The notes under the pieces were generated by a model, which ran no database searches, was not told where the DNA came from, and saw only the letters and a list, made by a program, of their open reading frames with translations. A stretch of 64,000 bases of DNA from Botryotinia globosa (lineage: Eukaryota > Ascomycota > Leotiomycetes > Helotiales > Sclerotiniaceae): positions 1,116,001 through 1,180,000 of the forward strand of contig RCSZ01000012.1 of the NCBI GenBank assembly GCA_014898425.1, given 5' to 3'. Shown here piece after piece: positions 49,974-60,594 of this stretch. Numbering within the stretch: the stretch's first letter is position 1; each line of letters opens with the position of its first letter. Position numbers and translations under genes: made by a program.

Positions 49974-51826
49974 TCATCGCCATAAATCTTGGCTGCTGTT
50001 TTTCCTGGAATGTCTTTTCTTTTCACCAGCTGAGCTGCTGGGTCTAGGAGGATCATCTGCGGGCACGGCGAGGAAGCCACCAAATCCATTTCCGACAATA
50101 ACACTTCTTCTTGCTCCATGACCTGGAGCCCATGCTTTACCCATACTATCACCTAGTCCGTAACTGCTAATCGGTCTTGCTGTTGTTGCCGAACCTCTTC
50201 TGCCGGGTGCAGTTGGCGGTTGGACTTTGGCAAAATTCCATTCCATCTCATCAAGACCTTTACTGTAAACCTCTAATTCTTGTTTAAGTCCCATTCCAGT
50301 AGGCATCGCCGGAGACAGGCTTGCTTGAGCTGCAAAAGGATTGTTGGAACTGAATCGATTGTTGGGCATGCCAGAAGGCGCATTCGACGAACGATCGAAA
50401 GGATTAGGTGGTACAAAATTATCTGGATCGGATGCATATGCGGGAGCAGGAGGTGCGAGGCCGATCAAAGATTCGGGGAACTCGGAATCGCGAACGTAAA
50501 GAGCTCGAAGCGCGGGAAGTCTATTGGCGATCAAGGAGGTGGTGAGGTATGAGTAGTGACTTTGTACAACGCTCTTGAATGTATTTGCAGATGATGCGGA
50601 GGTAATTTCGTAGTGCAATGTTTGTAGTGACGTTGAGGAAAGTGGTGGAATGTTTTGAAGAGCTGGAAAAGATGCATGTACTGACTCAACAATTGACAAA
50701 AAGGTCAATCTGGGAGCATTATCTGTGATTTTATGCAAAGTAGAAGGATGGATACCCGTCTGTGTCAATGAAAGACTTGTGAGTTTCTCTTGTGTATCTG
50801 AACGGAATAAATACGCCTCCAAGCCGATCGCTGTAACGTTGGGTGTATTTTCGAAAACCAATTCTGTGAAAGCTGGGAATGGCGGTAGATAATCACTGTG
50901 TTGGAATACTTCATCATTGAAAGTCTTTGTATCTGTAACTTTCAAAGCTCGAAGCCCAGTTAATGAGCCCAAGGCACGTCGAATGATTGTAGGGTCCATA
51001 TTGAGTCTTGTAAATTCCAATACCTCCAGGTTCCTCCAAATCTTGCCGCCTGCCAATTGTTCAAGGCTTCTCTCCGAGCCGGTCATGTATGTCATCTTTC
51101 GTAGATCTGGACATCGCGCTTGAATTTCGAGTTTAAGTGTGTGACAGGAAGGATCATCTGAAAATATACCCTCGGGAAGATCGAGATATCGCATATTAGG
51201 ACAAACTGCCACGCTGCGTGCAAGATCGGCTTTGCAAGCTCCCCTGGTCATATATGGCGTTTTGAGAAATTCCACCAACTCTCCCAGCATTCTGTTATCG
51301 CGAATCGTTCTACAAAGTAATTGCAACCTAACGTTGGGGGTTTCCTCTGGTTCTGCATTGCGATTGAATCGACCTTTATGTTTCCTCTTCTCTGATAATA
51401 TTTCTTCGAGTTCGCAGAAATGAACTGCATCAATCCGAACACTATGATACCTGCGCAATGATCGAGTTAGCTTAGCTGAACACTTTGCACAAATGGTTGG
51501 ACTACGAACAAAACCCCAATAGCTACATTCCTCCATTTTCTCGAGACTTGCGCAGTGTGAGCCAAGTCTCTTGTATCGCATAATGGACAGCAGTCATCCA
51601 GAGAAGATTGTTCGCATGTCTCATAAGTTTCGTCTTGAGAATGAGGGCATATGAGTATGAAGATGCGTTCGAGAACTTTATCGGGAAGCTTGTTTATGAT
51701 AGATCCACGCGGGGTTGCATATGCTGCATGATGCCTTCGATCAGCCCGATTTGTATAACTGCGTACGAGAGTTGGTTTATCTGATAGTTCCTTTCCTGGC
51801 TTCTTCTTTCTTCGGAACCACTTCAT
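49974..51826 (-). CDS. F-box protein with leucine-rich-repeat-like C-terminal region
   Basis: Two exons on the minus strand (51826-51510, 51450-49974) encode 597 residues. The intron uses a GTTCGT donor with GCTAAC branch and GCGCAG acceptor and restores the conserved junction ..VAIGVLYHSVRIDA. A basic N-terminus (MKWFRRKKKPGKE) precedes an F-box-like segment, IINKLPDKVLERIF (about 45-58) through DLAHTAQVSRKWRNVAIGVLY. A long region with spaced leucine/isoleucine blocks (LRALKVTDTK, LTSLSLTQTGI, LTFLSIVES) suggests degenerate leucine-rich repeats that bind a substrate. The last 170 residues are Pro/Asn/Ser-rich and end in basic Ser/Lys sequence. F-box proteins link substrates to SCF ubiquitin ligases through Skp1. 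The substrate is unknown. Confidence 0.85.
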
Positions 51827-52202
51827 GATGAATTTTGCCAGGTTGATAAATGAAGCAACAAATCGCCCCTATGGAAAGAGGGGATTATTTAAGAGGAAGG
51901 AACGATTTCGGTATTTGGATGTTATTAATCTTTTTGGTGGAGGAGTTGCAAATCGACCGGGATTTCTTGTGGATTGGGTGGATTGGGTGGATTGGTGGAT
52001 TCCTACTCTTGGGGTTTTGGCTAAGCCTGAGGAAGCGAATCCAAAGGGCGACAAAGCCTGGAAGGATTGACTTGATGGGTTTCGATGGTTGTTGGAGGAC
52101 TGAAGAAGCTGTGAAGAAGCTGTGAAGAAGGTGTGAAGAAGCTGTAAAGAACCTCTGAAATCCCAATCCCTCTGAATTCCCTCTCTCTCTGTTATTACCC
52201 AG

Positions 52203-52310
52203 TATATGCCTGATATCCAATATATGCCTGATATCCAATATATGCCTGATATCCAATATATGCCTGATATCCAATATATGCCTGATATCCAATATATGCC
52301 TGATACCCAG
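52203..52310. repeat. 18-bp minisatellite, six copies
   Basis: Six tandem copies of TATATGCCTGATATCCAA, nearly perfect until the last unit. Each contains the palindrome GATATC. It lies about 380 bases upstream of the F-box start codon. Any promoter role is unproven. Confidence 0.95.
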
Positions 52311-52676
52311 AATCTAGTATCCAAGTAACACGGAGTATGTGGGGAAGGGAACCTCTTTATTAATAACTTCAAACACAATTTCGCTCTTCTTCTCCCTTGC
52401 TATTATTTGGTGGAGAATAAATCTCACTCAGGATACATAAAAGAGAGAGGTGTGTGAGCGAGGGTAGAGGGTAATAAGTGTAAACGTGAGTGTGTGAGTG
52501 TGAGAGAAAGTTCGATAATTAATCTTGAAAGAAACCCTTCAACAGACAAGGAGAAACGGTTTTCTTAAACCACCACACCATCTCGGTATGATTTACTTCA
52601 ATTCACTTGATTACATCCCCCCTAGTCCTCTTCAGAAATAGGGGAATTCACTATCATTACATCCTTGGCATCACAG

Positions 52677-52750
52677 GCACAAATACAGGTCAAATACAGG
52701 TCAAATACAGGTCAGGCACAGGCACAGACAGGCACAGGTACAGGTACGAA
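52677..52750. repeat. ACAGG-rich tandem tract
   Basis: Three copies of AAATACAGGTC followed by GGCACA/GGTACA variants. A degenerate simple repeat. Confidence 0.8.
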
Positions 52751-53142
52751 TGTAACCAAGATCTACCCATCTACCCATCTCCAACCGTTGGATGGTAGCT
52801 TGTTCTCCAACCATCACCCATGAGCCTTCACACAAGACGAACAAGATGAACAAGACGACGGCTAAATTTGAATGGGAATTTTCATCCTATTAATCACATT
52901 GTTTGCTAATTCTTGACAGGGTCTGTGAATGTTTCATATCCAACCGATCAACCGTCTGAACTTCCTTTGATTCCTTGAGATCCACCTTTTCGGCTTCAAT
53001 AATGGAACTTGTGGAAGCGATGAAGTGCATTCATTGCATTCCGACCCCAATTCTTCATTTGATCCCTGAAAGATACCGGAATCAAGCTCCTGTTGCTAAT
53101 TCGGGATATCTGTAGGACTTGTCAATGTGGCTGTGATTTGTT

Positions 53143-53169
53143 TGTTTTGTTTGTTTGTTTGTTTGTTTG
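53143..53169 (+). repeat. (TTTG)n microsatellite
   Basis: About six TTTG units. Confidence 0.85.
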
Positions 53170-54607
53170 CTGGTTTGCTGGTTTGCTGCAAGGGACGTTA
53201 TGATATCGCAACAACAAGAAAGAAGCCAGCCTTGTTCTCTCCCCCACTTGTGAAGTCACATCTTTCATATTTGAAGTCTGGGGTTCAGATACTCAGATAC
53301 CCAGATCAATTGGGAATTGTTCATGAAAGCGCTTCTAGACTTAGGATCAATTTCCTTTGTTCCTACTAGGCAGTAGTCACATCTGTTTGGTCACAAAACG
53401 CGAGTTCAAACAAGGCTTCCTGATAATTATCCGGTGTGCCAAAGTTCCTTTCTTTGTTCTCGCATCTATTTTGGCCCCAAGATATAAGAATCTCATCATG
53501 AAGTCGGCAAACAAACACAGGGAAAATATCCTAAACCTGCTCTTGCATTTCTATTTTCGCATCCATCAGATAATGCCTGCTGCTCAGTGTTGGCGAGAGG
53601 CACAGGGACAGGGAGGGAGTACATATGCCTGGATTACTCAAAACTATCACACAATCACTGGTACTTTTGATATTTCACCAACAGCCTTTCGTCACCAATT
53701 CATCGTGATTTTTAATGCGCTTTCACAAAAAAACTTCACACACATGAGTCAAATCCAAATGGATATGTCTAACAATCTACAAATTTGAGGTTCCAGTGAC
53801 CACTTTCAATGATTCACTTGCTTTACCCTTCATGCTTTGTTGAATAATTTTCAATTCAAAGAAAAATCAAGACACCATGCCGTCCATGAGACGCCCATAC
53901 GTACAGCTCTCATTGAACTGATGGTGATCATTGCAATCAGGCACTTTACAAAGAAACACACTGGGGTTCAAATGCTTCTTATCAGCGATGTAAATGTAAG
54001 TAAGGCGAAACAAGTTACAACGGTGCTTATGTCGGCGAAGTTTCCTGATGAAGGAAAGAATCGGATTTATGAATGAACGAATGGAATTTATCAGCAAAGC
54101 AGATCAACACACTGGATCATCAATTATTATGGATTGTGTAAAATTTATGAAGCTTAATTAAAAAGCTCGTCTCGGGAGATGTCCGTGCATCAGATATTTT
54201 TGACTTTGTCAATGACTTGGTTCAATTATTTTCTCCTGAAAATCTTGCTACATCTTCATTTACTTGTGTTTTTTAGTCACAACGTTCACACATTTAATCT
54301 CGTCGCATTTGGGGATTTGATACAGTTTTTGATTCGGTTTTGATTACTTGCAATTTTTATTTATTGATCAAAGGCCCTAGTAGGTCCTGCCTGCCATCAT
54401 ACTCACACTCTACTTGTGTGAAAATAACGCCAATTGTGCATATCAACCATTTTTTGTAGCGTTTTTAATTGTTACCTTTTGTTTTTTTGGGGGGCTTTTC
54501 TTGGGTGCTTTGAATATAAAAATCACTCAACCAACTCCAAAATACTAAATGATTGGTATTTATACAATTTCGGCGTGTGTGTCCTCGTCCTCCTCGCGAC
54601 CCCAAGC

Positions 54608-55324
54608 TCAGCGTCGAACCAAGCATCCCCATTTGATTTCAGGCAACTCCCAATTCGGACCTTTCTGTTGTCGAATAATAGAGATGAAACCATTATACCA
54701 TTGGAAAGTATATCCAAATGCATCCATCTCCGCCTGTGAGAGCGGTGTTGAATCGATCGAGACTCTGATATCGTCACGAGCTGGGCGGATGGCGGGGTTG
54801 AGAATGTCCAGATGAGATGTTACTTCTTGTGCTGGGTCATCCCGAAGGATTACCAAGGTCTTTAATCTCTTAAAGTTGCGTGCGTCATTCAACTGAGAAA
54901 GATGTTGTGCACAGTGCAGACTGTGGTTGCTTATGCCGAATTTTGATTGTGGAATAGCAATAGTTTGTATCGCGTATTTGAGAGTGGGAATCTCCCACTT
55001 GCCTAGCGTAAACTTCCTGATAGGGTCAATGACGAAGACATCAGCTTCAGTGCTAAACCAGACCTTTTTGCGACGTCCAGCGCCAGTAGCCCAAGGGGCA
55101 TTCGCCAGGGTATACTTAAACGTTTCCAGATCTGGACGATGGCGAAGAGCCTCTGCACAAGATTCGTGATTGGCTCCGAGAGCTTCGATAGCTCTAGGTT
55201 CCCACAGCACGTCGCCGATGATCGCCCGAGGGGGACTGAGATCACTGTCTATCGTGTTACGCCAGATCCGGAGTCTGATTTCCAGGGGAAGATCTGCGAA
55301 GCGGGAGAGATCTGTAGAAGACAT
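54608..55324 (-). CDS. 2EXR-domain protein, paralog A
   Basis: Single exon, 238 residues. The N-terminus MSSTDLSRFADLPLEIRLRIW is the 2EXR signature (F-x2-LP-x-E-I-R-L-x-IW), a fungal-expanded domain of unknown biochemical function. Other blocks shared with paralog B are PPRAII, EADVFV, AIQTIAIP, VILRDDPAQE, PLSQAEMD and a C-terminal LPEIKWGCLVR. The start is the ATG at 55324. The frame is open further upstream into the LTR but without an ATG there. A solo LTR in the same orientation ends 21 bases upstream of the ATG, so the native leader or promoter was split by insertion and transcription may now begin in the LTR. The protein appears intact. Confidence 0.85.
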   Translation of the reverse strand: MSSTDLSRFADLPLEIRLRIWRNTIDSDLSPPRAIIGDVLWEPRAIEALGANHESCAEALRHRPDLETFKYTLANAPWATGAGRRKKVWFSTEADVFVIDPIRKFTLGKWEIPTLKYAIQTIAIPQSKFGISNHSLHCAQHLSQLNDARNFKRLKTLVILRDDPAQEVTSHLDILNPAIRPARDDIRVSIDSTPLSQAEMDAFGYTFQWYNGFISIIRQQKGPNWELPEIKWGCLVRR

Positions 55325-55340
55325 GATTATTGGGTTGTTG

Positions 55341-55520
55341 AAGTGTGTTGGTATCAACTTGGTTGATATAAGTGTAAGTACTTATTAGTTCTATGTGGTT
55401 GTATTCGTTCTTGATCATTATTATCTATGGGAAGCTAGTACTTAATATAGGGAAGAGCTAGCGCGACGCTAGCTAATACAGTGCCCTCTTTGATCACATG
55501 ATCGATGTCCCGACAAAGTG
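55341..55520 (-). mobile_element. Solo LTR (170 bp) of the copia family with perfect target duplication
   Basis: The minus strand of 55346-55515 begins TGTCGGGACATCG and ends GATACCAACA. It has exactly the same length and order as the LTRs of the element at 38968-44953 and keeps GC-rich segments they have lost (for example GCTAGCGTCGCGCTAGC). It is flanked by AAGTG at 55341-55345 and 55516-55520, a perfect 5-bp duplication. Such solo LTRs arise by recombination between the LTRs of a full element. Confidence 0.95.
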
Positions 55521-55776
55521 ATATCTGATAGTTTTTTTTGGATTTGTCTATTTATTTTTAATCTAATGTCTCTCATGAGATGTTACTAAGGGTAATAAAT
55601 TGAAATATGAGAGTAAGGATGGTCCCTTATACACCCCAGAAAAGAGTATTGTTTGTATTTGAGGAACAATTGACAAACTATACTTGCACAGAGAAGTGTT
55701 TCAGTACAGACTCCTTGAACAGTAGCTGTACAGCAGCTGAACAAGCGAGTTGGTGGACCAAGTCCCGTGATACTCA
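55521..55776. other. Spacer between solo LTR and MITE-like element
   Basis: Original upstream DNA of paralog A. The first bases (..GATATCTGATA) align with the upstream DNA of paralog B. No gene seen. Confidence 0.4.
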
Positions 55777-56145
55777 AGGGCCCGTTCGGATCGTTTTATA
55801 ATTTGTTGTTGAAATGATTATCGACTGAATATTTTTAATCTATAATCCATAAATCTAGCTTCAAATTTGTAAGTCTATAAAATGTAGAGTAATAAATATC
55901 AAGAAATATTAATCAAAGTTGCATTACAGATTCGGCAAGGTTGTCCTGCATTTTCACAATTTGTAGATTCACATTTTGTAGTTTTTTGTAGTCTAACATT
56001 GATATTCGGTAAAACTTTTTTTTTATAATTTTTTTTTTTTTAGATTATTAGATTTCATTAACATTTGCTAAATACTCCCATTAAGACCTATATTGTCAAC
56101 AAATATAACTCTATATCGCCTAAAAAATCAATCCGAACAGGCCCT
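55777..56145. mobile_element. MITE-like element with terminal inverted repeats
   Basis: 369 bp, AT-rich, non-coding. The left end AGGGCCCGTTCGGATCG and the reverse complement of the right end, AGGGCCTGTTCGGATTG, match at 15 of 17 positions. The AGGGCC-GTTCGGAT end resembles the hAT-like MITE ends seen in plants and fungi. An 8-bp target duplication is not clear (ATACTCAA versus AAGCTCAG, five matches). The right end stops four bases from the stop codon of paralog B. Confidence 0.65.
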
Positions 56146-56149
56146 AAGC

Positions 56150-56896
56150 TCAGTATCGGACCAAGCATCCCCATTTGATCTCAGGTAACTGCCAGTCTGG
56201 CGTCATGTCCCTGCGCATCGAAATGACGAGGCCGTTAAAGAAATTGACATCGAATCCCAAAAGGTCCAACTCCACTTGTGAAAGTGGGTTGTCTTTGATC
56301 TTGATTCTGATGTCGTTAGTACGGGGGTAAAGATGTCTATTCTGCATGAGGTTTTGGTGGGAAATTGATTCTTGCGCCGGATCGTCTCGAAGAAGTACTA
56401 CAGTTTTCTGGCCCTTGTATTTCATCATGTATCTCAACTTCCATCTCAGTTGACGAATAATCGCTCTGGGATCCAGCACGAAAGCTGGAATTGCGATAGT
56501 TTTGATCGCATCTTTGAAAGGGACATTTAACCAAAGTGATTCTAGGATATTGCCATCTGCCCCGACGACAAAGACATCTGTTTCCAGACTGTCCCACTCC
56601 CGGGGGCTGCGCCGAACAAACCCTTCTCGCGCTGCTAGACTGAGGCCTATTTGATCTAAATGTGCTGGGTCTTCTAGCAAATAGTGTCGAAGAATGCTTC
56701 TCAAATCTGTTTGAGCCATGGCCTCTTCACGAGCTTCGTGGCTAGTGTTGACAACTGCGATGGATCTCCGCGGTCCGTGGTGCCCTGCGATGATGGCTCG
56801 AGGAGGATTCAAGGCGTTCCTTGCCGCCAATCCCCAGATGTGAAGTCTGAATTCTGCGGGAAGATTTGCGAAGCCGGAAAGATTTGTGGAAGACAT
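56150..56896 (-). CDS. 2EXR-domain protein, paralog B
   Basis: Single exon, 248 residues, starting MSSTNLSGFANLPAEFRLHIW (2EXR signature). It matches paralog A along its length: RSIAVVNTSHEA (where A has ANHESCAEA), ETDVFVV, AIKTIAIP, VVLLRDDPAQE, PLSQVELD, LPEIKWGCLVR at the end. The two lie in tandem in the same orientation 825 bases apart, so they come from a local duplication. The start at 56896 is chosen by alignment with paralog A; the frame is open upstream, but that part is not shared. The function of 2EXR proteins is unknown. The 3' untranslated region must run into the MITE-like element, because only four bases separate them. Confidence 0.85.
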   Translation of the reverse strand: MSSTNLSGFANLPAEFRLHIWGLAARNALNPPRAIIAGHHGPRRSIAVVNTSHEAREEAMAQTDLRSILRHYLLEDPAHLDQIGLSLAAREGFVRRSPREWDSLETDVFVVGADGNILESLWLNVPFKDAIKTIAIPAFVLDPRAIIRQLRWKLRYMMKYKGQKTVVLLRDDPAQESISHQNLMQNRHLYPRTNDIRIKIKDNPLSQVELDLLGFDVNFFNGLVISMRRDMTPDWQLPEIKWGCLVRY

Positions 56897-59800
56897 GATT
56901 TCTGTTGAGTTGATGTCTGATAAATCTTTGAGTGTGTTTAGTTTAGTTATCTCTAGTCTATTGTTATCTTCTTCTATAAGAATATTGAGAATGATGAATT
57001 GAATCAAATTGTTTCTTTATATATATAAAATGAAGTCAAACTTGTGGTGGTGATACACCATGAAGAAATTTTGAATATCTCATATATATAGATCTACAAA
57101 GCGGTTCTTGAGAAGCTGCAAGTACCTAGGTATGCTAAGCAATATTACCAAACAGTGATCAGGACGACAGCATGAAGCTTCTGATGGGTACAGAGTGTAA
57201 TCTAGATATTTGGTCGGATAAAACTTCGATTCGATAGTCTTGTGGACGTAATGTAGCTGATTAAGTTGTGGGATTCGATGTTTTCGATGTTTTCATTGTT
57301 GTTGGATTTTTTATCGAGTTAGTGTGATTGTTATTTTTACATTGTTGTCTTGGATACATGAATTTAGAATGGTATTGCGCTTTTGTTGTCATTTAGCCGA
57401 TTCTTTTGTCGAAACCTTCTATTTTCAATATTCACGAGTTGCGAGTGTGCTCAGAGGTGAGATTATCTTGCATTGAAATCTGCTGTTACATAGGATTTTA
57501 TCTGTGCAAGCGAGCGTTTGCAGCCCCTCTTTCCGGCCTTGGGAATCCCTTATAATCTCTTACCATTCCGCGATCCTTGTTAGATGATGATCCCTGATAA
57601 AACTTAGGCGATGGTGTTTATATAGAAAGGTCTTGATCTACAAACGAAAAAATCAAGTGATAATAATGGGCGAGTATACATGCCAGAAACTATATTTCAC
57701 AAGTCAGTTTACTTGCTTTGATATAGGAAGTGAATATATTCACCCCCCCAAAAGCATGAACCAAGATCCGATTCAAAATATTTAGACCGACCTGGGTATT
57801 TAAGACACCCAACACCTTGCAATAAACAGCCAAGCTTTCAATTTGCCGAAATAAGAAATCATCCATGTGCCCTTCACACTGCGATACTCTGCTCGCTGAC
57901 TAGGTCAGCTCTTTCTATTAAGTATACTCAGTCGCGCTATATAAAATTTCCCTTCCCGGTTTTCGAATGGCGAGTTTTTCCTGGTTGTCGAGATAGTCGA
58001 GTATTATCAAATCAACTTGTCATTGTCGCTATTATTGCGTCAGGATTTACTCATCATCACTTTCTGACTATCTTTTAGACCAAATTTTCTCATCACAAAA
58101 CGAATAGGATTTAAAAGCAGTAGAATCACAAGCTAAGAACCAAGCAAGTAAATATCTAGTCAAATCGAAAGATCTGGACGGAGCTGCGGACACCTTCTCA
58201 TTTGCCTGGATAAGGGCATTCGGCTTGTAGTTTGAGATCTCAAATTATCGTCTTCCTTGATCTTTAACTACCCTGGTATTTATATTTTTGGGTGTTCAAT
58301 TGGCTTTCTGGGAATGAGTTGATGGGCACATTCATAAATTTTGGTGAATTCTTGGGGGTATAGTGAATATTTACATTACATACGTATCCGAGGGTTTTTA
58401 ATGATGTCGCTGCAATATCTCCTTATTTAAACGAAGTCTCCTATCGAATCAATAAATTCAAACACACACTCAACCATCCGAAGACAGAAACAAAATGGTG
58501 CATGTGACTTGTTCGGTTTGAGGATCTTCATATTTCAGCTACCTACTGTGTAGAAAAGCGATTGTAGATGTTTCAACTGTACTAGATTTTAGCACCCTAA
58601 CTTTCCGAGACGTTCTCCACGATTTTCACTGTCGAGGTTTTAGGTTGTAGTAATCATTATCATCGAATTCCTTTTCATCGTCAACTCAAGGAGAAGTTCA
58701 TCGACGTATTCTATATCACACGAATAAAATATCGCTCGTCTTCAAACTTGTCCGAGTGCCTTCTACCTTTCGCTTTATTTAGTTCTCATTAGGACCCTTA
58801 CGCAAGAGTTCAGATTCGAGATATGTTTCGACCCTCGTTGATGTTGATTATGGTCTTGACTCTTGTAGAAGTCATACTGTGAGTATTTATTATATACATT
58901 GAAAATAGATTACTGGTTATCGGGTACTCTATCTTGCAACAAAATATCTAGCAAGTGATTCACTTTCTTGGCCTTGGTCAGAGAGCTGGTAGGTATATAA
59001 ATTCGTCTTGGGATCTATTTGAAGCTTCGATAAACATGAAGTCGCTACGATAAAAAGCCATTGGAACGAACAGGAAATCCTCTCACTCAACATACGCTAG
59101 ATAAGTTCCAGGAATCTTGCCCTTTTTCTCTTCTCCAATATATGCTAGAAGGAATTCACTCCAATTGATAGTGATAATTGAGAAAGCAGGTACTGTGAGC
59201 TATCGCTTCTTTAGTAGTGTAATTTCCGCTAGGATCGGTGGTAAATTTGATAGTCATCCCTTTGAATACTGATCTAATTCAAACGACAACAGTCCCTTCA
59301 AAACGAGCACTAGTTTGATGAGTTTCGGACTTGAAGAAATGTCAAAAGATAGCGGCTTTGAATACAGATAGGTAATTTTATAGCCATGAAAATGCATTTG
59401 GAACACCTAGCGACCAACTCTACCAGTCTATCGTTTGTTCTTGACTATTACTTTGTCTGCCTTGATCGACACTTTTATATTCAAGAGACTTTCCATGATG
59501 TGCCAGGCGATTTAGTGAATAAATGGCAACTTCAATCTTGACGTCATACCATTCGACCAGGAAAGTTTATGAGTGAGGAATGAATGCTTGATAAAGAGGT
59601 GGACATGAGGTATGAATGTATGAGAAACCAACCTATACTGAAGCATCCGCTGAACGGACCAAAATCACCTATAAAGTCTACGATAATAATCCAAAACCTT
59701 CATTACATTACCCAAGAGTATTGAAGGAGACGAATCTATTGCCAGAGACTAGCTGGTAACTTTTTCAGCATCTTGCCTTTCCACAGAAATGATAGATACA

Positions 59801-60594
59801 TAATTAATATCGATAATGATAATGAAAAATGTGACGATAATCCCCGACTAAACATGTCATTTCGACAACTACCATGGACCACTATCAAGAATTTGGTCTT
59901 TCTGTCTTTACAGCCACATTCGTATATAAAGAAAATCTAGCTGCAGATAGCATTCTTAAGAACATGGGGTGCAGATGGGAATATGGATAACTCGTATTCA
60001 GTTTGGATAGAGAGCTGGCTCTTAAAAAGAGAGGAAAACGGTAACTCTCCTTTGCAGGCTGAAGCGCATTCTATCAATGATATTTTATAGAAGTATGGTA
60101 TAAAATACTGGCCCGCGATTAGAAAAAGGAGAATCTGATCAGCCTTCTTGAGTGAATCAGAAGATCAACCCACTAGTAAGAAGAAGCTAGATTCAAGCGC
60201 TGCTTCCACCAATGAGATGAGCCCGGCTTATTAACCCGACGGATTCATCAAGTGTGCTTGATAACAAAAAACCATCTCCCACTCCCATCCATCAAACTTT
60301 CCGTGATCATCAAGTCCCTGCTTACATAATCTCACAACTTCACAAGAATACTTTACCCCACCGCGCCCACCAAACCTCACGATCCGATCCGCCATCCGAA
60401 CCTCGGCAAAGACGTCGCGTCTACTGCTCGATCTTGGTTGCCATTCAAGCTATAGCTAGGGACAAGATTGTCGTGGAGCTTCAACATTTAATGTTTCACC
60501 CAATTTACAATCATCTCGTACGATTGACCGGTTGTTTATCTGCAAAAGAGTAATTCGAGTAGGATAGAAGAAAAAGAGGGGTCTTTGGTGCAAG
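56897..60594. other. Gene-poor spacer, no supported gene
   Basis: About 3.7 kb, AT-rich. The first part is the promoter of paralog B. An ATG at 58823 begins a 19-codon hydrophobic stretch ending at a good donor (GTGAGT at 58880), reminiscent of a signal-peptide exon, but no downstream exon keeps a useful frame. A 99-codon plus-strand open frame at 60254-60553 lies in the leader of the thioesterase gene and is probably not coding. Confidence 0.4.

Larger units (their letters stand above)
51827..54607. other. Upstream region of the F-box gene and spacer
   Basis: About 2.8 kb without a supported gene. Contains the 18-bp minisatellite at 52203-52310, an ACAGG-type tract near 52677-52750 and a (TTTG)n tract near 53143-53169. 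A 143-codon plus-strand open frame at 53357-53788 has no domain or homology signal I recognise. Confidence 0.4.

Noticed and set aside
53357..53788. 143-codon plus-strand open frame
   Set aside because: No family features; flanked by simple repeats; no splice or conservation evidence that I can see.
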